NCBI GenBank assembly: GCA_027450105.1 | Contig: DAIDKJ010000013.1 | Location: 1-16,056, forward strand | Direction: 5' to 3' | Length of the DNA: 16,056 bases | From: Ferrovum sp. | Lineage (GTDB): Bacteria > Pseudomonadota > Gammaproteobacteria > Burkholderiales > Ferrovaceae | Part shown: positions 15,760 through 16,056 of the stretch, piece by piece | Layout of the letters: each line of letters opens with the position of its first letter | How positions within the stretch are numbered: the stretch's first letter is position 1 | Program-made: the position numbers and the translations under genes | The notes under the pieces: generated by a model | What the model saw: only the letters and a program-made list of their open reading frames with translations | Database searches by the model: none | Told to the model about the DNA's origin: nothing

Positions 15760-15783
15760 GTAAAGCGATGGCAGAGAAACTCA

Positions 15784-16056
15784 TTACTTGGAATACAGTT
15801 CCACCACCAATGATTCATTGATTGTCGAGGGCAGTTCGCTACGCAGTGGTTTGGCCTTGTAAACACCCTTCATGGCCTTGGCATCCACCTCCAGCCACTC
15901 GGGAAAACCACGGCTTTCCGCAGCTTCCACAGCACCCTTGATGCGCAATTGCGCTTTGGACTTTTCTGCCACTTCCACGGCATCCCCAGGGCGCACCTGA
16001 TAGGAGGGAATGTTGACACGGCGTCCATTGACCAGGATCCCATTGTGCCGGACCAC
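15784..16056 (-). CDS. rpsD: 30S ribosomal protein S4 (C-terminal part; 5' end beyond right edge)
   Basis: Primary 16S rRNA-binding protein of the small subunit and a translational regulator of the alpha operon in E. coli. The last 90 residues are visible, out of roughly 206 in a full protein. They contain the S4 RNA-binding domain segment VRHNGILVNGRRVNIPSYQV followed by RPGD, and the conserved end ELPSTINESLVVELYSK. The first visible codon, GTG, is internal and encodes Val rather than a start. The neighbours rpoA and rplQ confirm the alpha operon. Confidence 0.97.
   Translation of the reverse strand: MVRHNGILVNGRRVNIPSYQVRPGDAVEVAEKSKAQLRIKGAVEAAESRGFPEWLEVDAKAMKGVYKAKPLRSELPSTINESLVVELYSK

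Noticed and set aside
14906..15763. Long plus-strand open frame opposite rpoA, and a similar one opposite the MFS gene at 870-1688.
   Set aside because: They lie antisense to well-supported conserved genes, have no recognisable domains or ribosome sites, and read as back-translations of the real genes.

Overview
The window comes from a proteobacterial chromosome, most likely betaproteobacterial. This is inferred from the protein style of SSB, UvrA and RpoA, from the uvrA / divergent MFS transporter / ssb arrangement that I recall from betaproteobacteria, and from an alpha-operon end (rpsD-rpoA-rplQ). I cannot place the genus from sequence alone.

Layout from left to right. (1) Positions 1-148 hold the first 49 codons of a type I restriction-modification methyltransferase (hsdM), reading off the left edge. 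(2) Positions 308-2023, minus strand, hold an MFS exporter and ssb as a two-gene unit, closed by a near-perfect intrinsic terminator. (3) uvrA (2235-5102, plus strand) diverges from that unit across a 211-bp gap. (4) Positions 5242-13947, minus strand, hold a five-gene nitrate assimilation operon: nirB, nirD, a molybdopterin nitrate reductase (nasA), an NNP-family nitrate transporter, and a PP2C phosphatase fused to a Ser/Thr kinase with a C-terminal membrane anchor. nirB/nirD and nirD/nasA each overlap as ATGA. (5) Positions 13948-14335 are a 388-bp non-coding control region. (6) Positions 14336-16056, minus strand, hold rplQ, rpoA and the 3' part of rpsD.

How it works together: the transporter imports nitrate, the NasA-type enzyme reduces it to nitrite, and NirBD reduces nitrite to ammonium with NADH. 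No separate FAD-type electron-transfer subunit for the nitrate reductase is encoded here, so NirB and the Rieske protein NirD may feed both reductases. The kinase/phosphatase is the candidate signalling component of the pathway.

The most interesting unexplained structure is the nirB upstream region. After the rplQ terminator it contains, in the right order, two NtrC-like dyads 43 bp apart, an IHF-like site, a sigma-54 -24/-12 element with exact 10-nt GG-GC spacing, and a GC-rich hairpin that would form near the 5' end of the transcript and stop 5 nt before the nirB Shine-Dalgarno. This arrangement is read by eye and is a hypothesis. I saw no tRNA, rRNA, CRISPR array, insertion sequence or attachment site.
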